A DNA stretch of 7,999 nt from the NCBI GenBank assembly GCA_002789895.1, contig PFUC01000052.1, positions 8,514 through 16,512 on the forward strand, read 5' to 3'. The translations under genes and the position numbers were made by a program. This DNA is from Candidatus Collierbacteria bacterium CG_4_9_14_3_um_filter_43_16. Lineage in GTDB: Bacteria; Patescibacteriota; Microgenomatia; UBA1400; MFAQ01. Positions 5,924-7,999 of this stretch are shown here, piece by piece. Numbering within the stretch: position 1 is the stretch's first letter; each line of letters starts with the position of its first letter. The notes under the pieces were generated by a model. That model was not told the DNA's origin, made no database searches, and worked only from the letters and a program-made list of their open reading frames with translations.

Positions 5924-7248
5924 TCTTCAATTATCTTACTAACCGACTGGTACAGATTATTCGCCAGGTTATAATTCGCTATGGCCCTAGCAAATCCAGT
6001 ATCAGCCATTTCATTGGCTTGTTTGTTAGACAAGGATAGGATCTTATTGATTTTTTCAGATGATTCCCCGACTGTTGTGAGATCCATCAGAAAGCCATCT
6101 TTGCCATCACTTATCTGCTCGAGATAACCATCCCGATTCATGGCCACAATTCTAAGGTATGGATTTTTGTATAAACGCGCCTCCTCGGGAATTAGTCCGA
6201 AGGGTTCCGCAAGCGAGGGGACCAAGAGTATCTTTGTCCGGTGCCATCTTAATAGAACATGGGGTAAATTAAAATCATAATCGGAGATAAATATCCCCTT
6301 TGGGTTGTATTTTTCCATCAACTGACGGTATTCTCCGATAATGGGGTCTTGTTGCGAATAGGGCTGGGCAATTAATACAGTTATGATTGTTTTTGGATCT
6401 AGATGCCCCCCAATTTTTATTGTTAAGTCAAAACCTTTATATGGTTCTAGCCTGCCAAAAGAGAGCATCAACTTTTTATCCTTAGGAATTCCATATTGAT
6501 CAAGAATCTTCTCTATCTCGTGTTCTCCCATCTTTTGAGAAAACCTTGCATCCTCAACATCGAGTCCGTTAGTGAAGTCGAGGAGCTTTTCCGGTTCGCA
6601 TGAGTATTCATTGATCAGGTGCTCCCTCATAAATTTGCCCACACAACCGACGTAAACCCCCCTCGTTTTGTTGGCTAAATTTACTGCCACCCGTTCCCAC
6701 TCGAACCTTTGGTCGTAATACTCGTTGTAACCCTGAATTGCAGAGTCGACCTTATGGATTTTAACTGTGGAATGCGGAATCCAGACAAAAATATGCTTCT
6801 TTTTCTCATCTTCACTATATTGCTGAAAAAATGAAGCAGTCTGGGCGAAGGGCGTATCCAGACACAAATTGATATACAAGTCGTTTGGGTTTTGTTGCGA
6901 AAGACTGTAAAGCAAAGAGGCGCTGGATGTGGACACATAGCGCCAGTTCGAGATATCTCCATATGATATATCTCCGTGAGATCCATTTAGTGCTTCTAAG
7001 AGTCGCCCGTTTTTCTTATTCAAAAGTTTGATCGATCGGTTCTTGATAGTTTCCGAAAAACCTAGACATTTATTGTTATATTTTCCTGTAATAGCATTTA
7101 CCGAATGTACCAACTTCGATATTTTTTTGTCTTCGCAAAGCACCCTAAGACTATCGAAGGCAATACGACCCACTCCGGTATATAGAGAGGTAATACCGTC
7201 GTGTGCCAGCAAATTAATTGTGATTTTCGGCTTCTTGAAGTTGAACAT
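5908..7248 (-). CDS. Family 4 glycosyltransferase (GT-B fold)
   Basis: This retaining GT-B glycosyltransferase has 446 aa from the chosen start. The N-terminal domain has the glycine-rich loop YTGVGR (residues 23-28). The C-terminal domain shows the family signature LSFGRLEPYKGFDLTI (262-277), LVPSLAEPFGLIPEEA (342-357) with the EX7E pair Glu348 and Glu356 that contacts the donor nucleotide sugar, and DGKDGFLMD (381-389). There is no signal peptide or membrane span. Start: ATG at 7246-7248 is preceded by GAGG three bases away, the best ribosome site in the cluster. The alternative TTG at 7257 adds three residues and has none. Its 5' end overlaps the kinase gene by 35 bases and its 3' end overlaps GT2 by 16. 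Sugar and acceptor are unknown; the pairing with GT2 suggests successive steps on one glycan or glycosylated product. Confidence 0.92.
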   Translation of the reverse strand: MFNFKKPKITINLLAHDGITSLYTGVGRIAFDSLRVLCEDKKISKLVHSVNAITGKYNNKCLGFSETIKNRSIKLLNKKNGRLLEALNGSHGDISYGDISNWRYVSTSSASLLYSLSQQNPNDLYINLCLDTPFAQTASFFQQYSEDEKKKHIFVWIPHSTVKIHKVDSAIQGYNEYYDQRFEWERVAVNLANKTRGVYVGCVGKFMREHLINEYSCEPEKLLDFTNGLDVEDARFSQKMGEHEIEKILDQYGIPKDKKLMLSFGRLEPYKGFDLTIKIGGHLDPKTIITVLIAQPYSQQDPIIGEYRQLMEKYNPKGIFISDYDFNLPHVLLRWHRTKILLVPSLAEPFGLIPEEARLYKNPYLRIVAMNRDGYLEQISDGKDGFLMDLTTVGESSEKINKILSLSNKQANEMADTGFARAIANYNLANNLYQSVSKIIEECQRQ

Positions 7249-7798
7249 AGTCCTCAACTTTTTTTAATAATTGGGTGGAGTGTAATTTCCCGTCAACGAA
7301 AAAAATCTGATTAGGATATCTCTTTGACAAAGACACATATAAGTTTCTAATTTGATATAGGGATTGTAAATTTCTCCAAGGATCATTTTTGATTTCTTTT
7401 GATTGTTTTCTGGCCAATGATTCTTTTGGGTCAATATCAAGATAGACCAGTCTAAAAGGAGATGCTAGATTAAACACAATAGGGTGGATTATGTTTTCGT
7501 ACCAGCTTAATACTGCCGATATTGGATGATCAATATCCAAGGAAAACTTGGCAATATTGAAAAATACTGTGCTAAGAGGACTCCGATCAATAAAACAGGT
7601 ACCAGTCGCTTGTTGTCCTTCGCTGAGTTTGCGCTCATCATTAAGCATGAAAAAATCCTGTTCGGTTTTATTGTGTTTTTCCGAAAGATGATCTCTGTCC
7701 AAAACTTCAGAGATGACCTGATATTTGGTCGATAGAGCAGATAATAAAGAGGTTTTTCCAGCTCCCGGCAGGCCTTCAATAAAGAAAATTCTTTTCAT
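7214..7798 (-). CDS. Small P-loop kinase (deoxynucleoside/thymidylate kinase-like, AAA_33 type)
   Basis: This is a 194-aa P-loop phosphotransferase. FIEGLPGAGKTSLL at residues 6-19 is Walker A (GLPGAGKT). FIDRSPLST at 69-77 carries the DRS motif of deoxynucleoside and thymidylate kinases. VYLDIDPKESLARKQ at 118-132 is the strand plus basic lid-like segment typical of these kinases. The length fits the family. Start: ATG at 7796-7798 puts the P-loop strand right at the N-terminus, as usual. An in-frame ATG at 7865-7867 would add 23 residues of atypical, Cys-rich sequence and is less likely, especially with a TATAAT box just before the chosen ATG. It is first in the leftward cluster and overlaps GT4 by 35 bases. 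The substrate could be a nucleoside, nucleotide, sugar or other small hydroxyl compound; nucleotide supply for the downstream transferases is inference. Confidence 0.78.
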   Translation of the reverse strand: MKRIFFIEGLPGAGKTSLLSALSTKYQVISEVLDRDHLSEKHNKTEQDFFMLNDERKLSEGQQATGTCFIDRSPLSTVFFNIAKFSLDIDHPISAVLSWYENIIHPIVFNLASPFRLVYLDIDPKESLARKQSKEIKNDPWRNLQSLYQIRNLYVSLSKRYPNQIFFVDGKLHSTQLLKKVEDYVQLQEAENHN

Positions 7799-7833
7799 AA
7801 TACGATTATAACTCGAATCGCATTTAACCAAGT
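7796..7833 (-). promoter_or_regulatory. Probable leaderless promoter of the kinase-glycosyltransferase operon
   Basis: On the - strand, TATAAT (7805-7810) is a perfect sigma-70-type -10 box. Six bases (CGTATT) separate it from the kinase ATG, so the expected start of transcription is the A of the ATG. This would give a leaderless mRNA, and no Shine-Dalgarno sequence is present. The -35 region is poor: ACTTGG (7828-7833) at 17-base spacing, or TTGGTT (7826-7831) at 15. In an AT-rich gap a chance TATAAT is possible. Confidence 0.5.
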
Positions 7834-7867
7834 AGCTTTGGCAACAACGAATTAGGTTTCTACTCAT

Positions 7868-7999
7868 TATTTATCGGGAAACCAGAATTCTAGCCCCTAA
7901 GGTATTTTTGGGAAACGGGGACGGTTCGAATCTAGACAGAAAATAGTGAAGTTTTCGACAGAGATCATCTTTCAGGCTATTGAAAAGGCTCGGGAAAAA
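7868..7999. other. Right-edge segment, coding status undecided
   Basis: Two frames stay open to the right edge and exclude each other. On the - strand, one is open from 7999 to a TAA at 7871-7873 (about 42 residues ending LGARILVSR), which would be the 3' end of an upstream gene. On the + strand, a GTG at 7946 could begin a protein starting VKFSTEIIFQAIEKAREK, an amphipathic helix-like N-terminus, but without a ribosome site. Neither is statistically strong over this length. The GGTTCGAATC at 7923-7932 looks like a tRNA T-loop but has no pairing stem. Confidence 0.4.

Noticed and set aside
6681..6986. 101-codon - strand frame within the GT4 gene
   Set aside because: It is an alternative frame of GT4 with Cys/His/Pro-rich, non-protein-like composition. 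GT4 has clear family motifs.
7799..7867. Kinase start at the ATG of 7865-7867 (23 extra residues)
   Set aside because: The extension is atypical for P-loop kinases, which begin just before Walker A, and it would run through the TATAAT box. It is kept only as an alternative.
7921..7940. GGTTCGAATC resembling a tRNA T-loop
   Set aside because: The flanking 5-base arms (GACGG and CTAGA) do not pair, on either strand, and no acceptor or anticodon arm is present.
1..7999. CRISPR array, insertion sequence or phage genes
   Set aside because: No regularly spaced direct repeats, transposase, integrase or phage structural motifs were seen on either strand.

Overview
The window reads as a chromosomal segment from an uncultured or poorly characterised bacterium. 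GC content is moderate to low, stops are standard (TGA is used as a stop), genes are tightly packed or overlapping, and most starts lack a convincing Shine-Dalgarno site. At least one start looks leaderless. This would suit a candidate-phylum bacterium (Patescibacteria-like), but that placement is a weak inference from style, not from a marker gene.

Left region (1-2534, + strand): after what may be the 3' end of another gene come two translationally coupled genes. The first is a Rossmann-fold oxidoreductase with a C-terminal SAF domain (the homoserine dehydrogenase-like COG4091 type). The second, sharing a GTGA start/stop, is a TIM-barrel protein of the DUF4038/apiosidase-like glycoside hydrolase group. 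It keeps both expected catalytic glutamates but has no signal peptide. Together they suggest intracellular carbohydrate or sugar-acid chemistry.

Middle (2535-2993): a 459-base gap between the two convergent gene sets. No gene is recognisable. It holds a 66-base imperfect palindrome with a TGTCATTCC core, a perfect 10-base palindrome, a 9-bp hairpin, and a 13-base inverted repeat spanning 88 bases.

Right region (2994-7798, - strand): five genes read right to left as one apparent operon. They are a small P-loop nucleoside/nucleotide-kinase-like protein, a GT4 (GT-B) glycosyltransferase, a GT2 (GT-A) glycosyltransferase, a cytoplasmic transglutaminase-like Cys-His-Asp protein with a large unrecognised C-terminal half, and a short CYTH-like triphosphate-tunnel protein. 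The first four overlap each other, and the last follows after 13 bases. A TATAAT box six bases before the kinase ATG would place transcription start on the start codon itself. Two glycosyltransferases, a P-loop kinase, a triphosphate-binding fold and a transglutaminase-like enzyme in one transcript do not match a pathway I know. This is the best candidate in the window for an undescribed system, perhaps building or modifying a glycosylated product.

The last 132 bases hold no gene that can be assigned with confidence.
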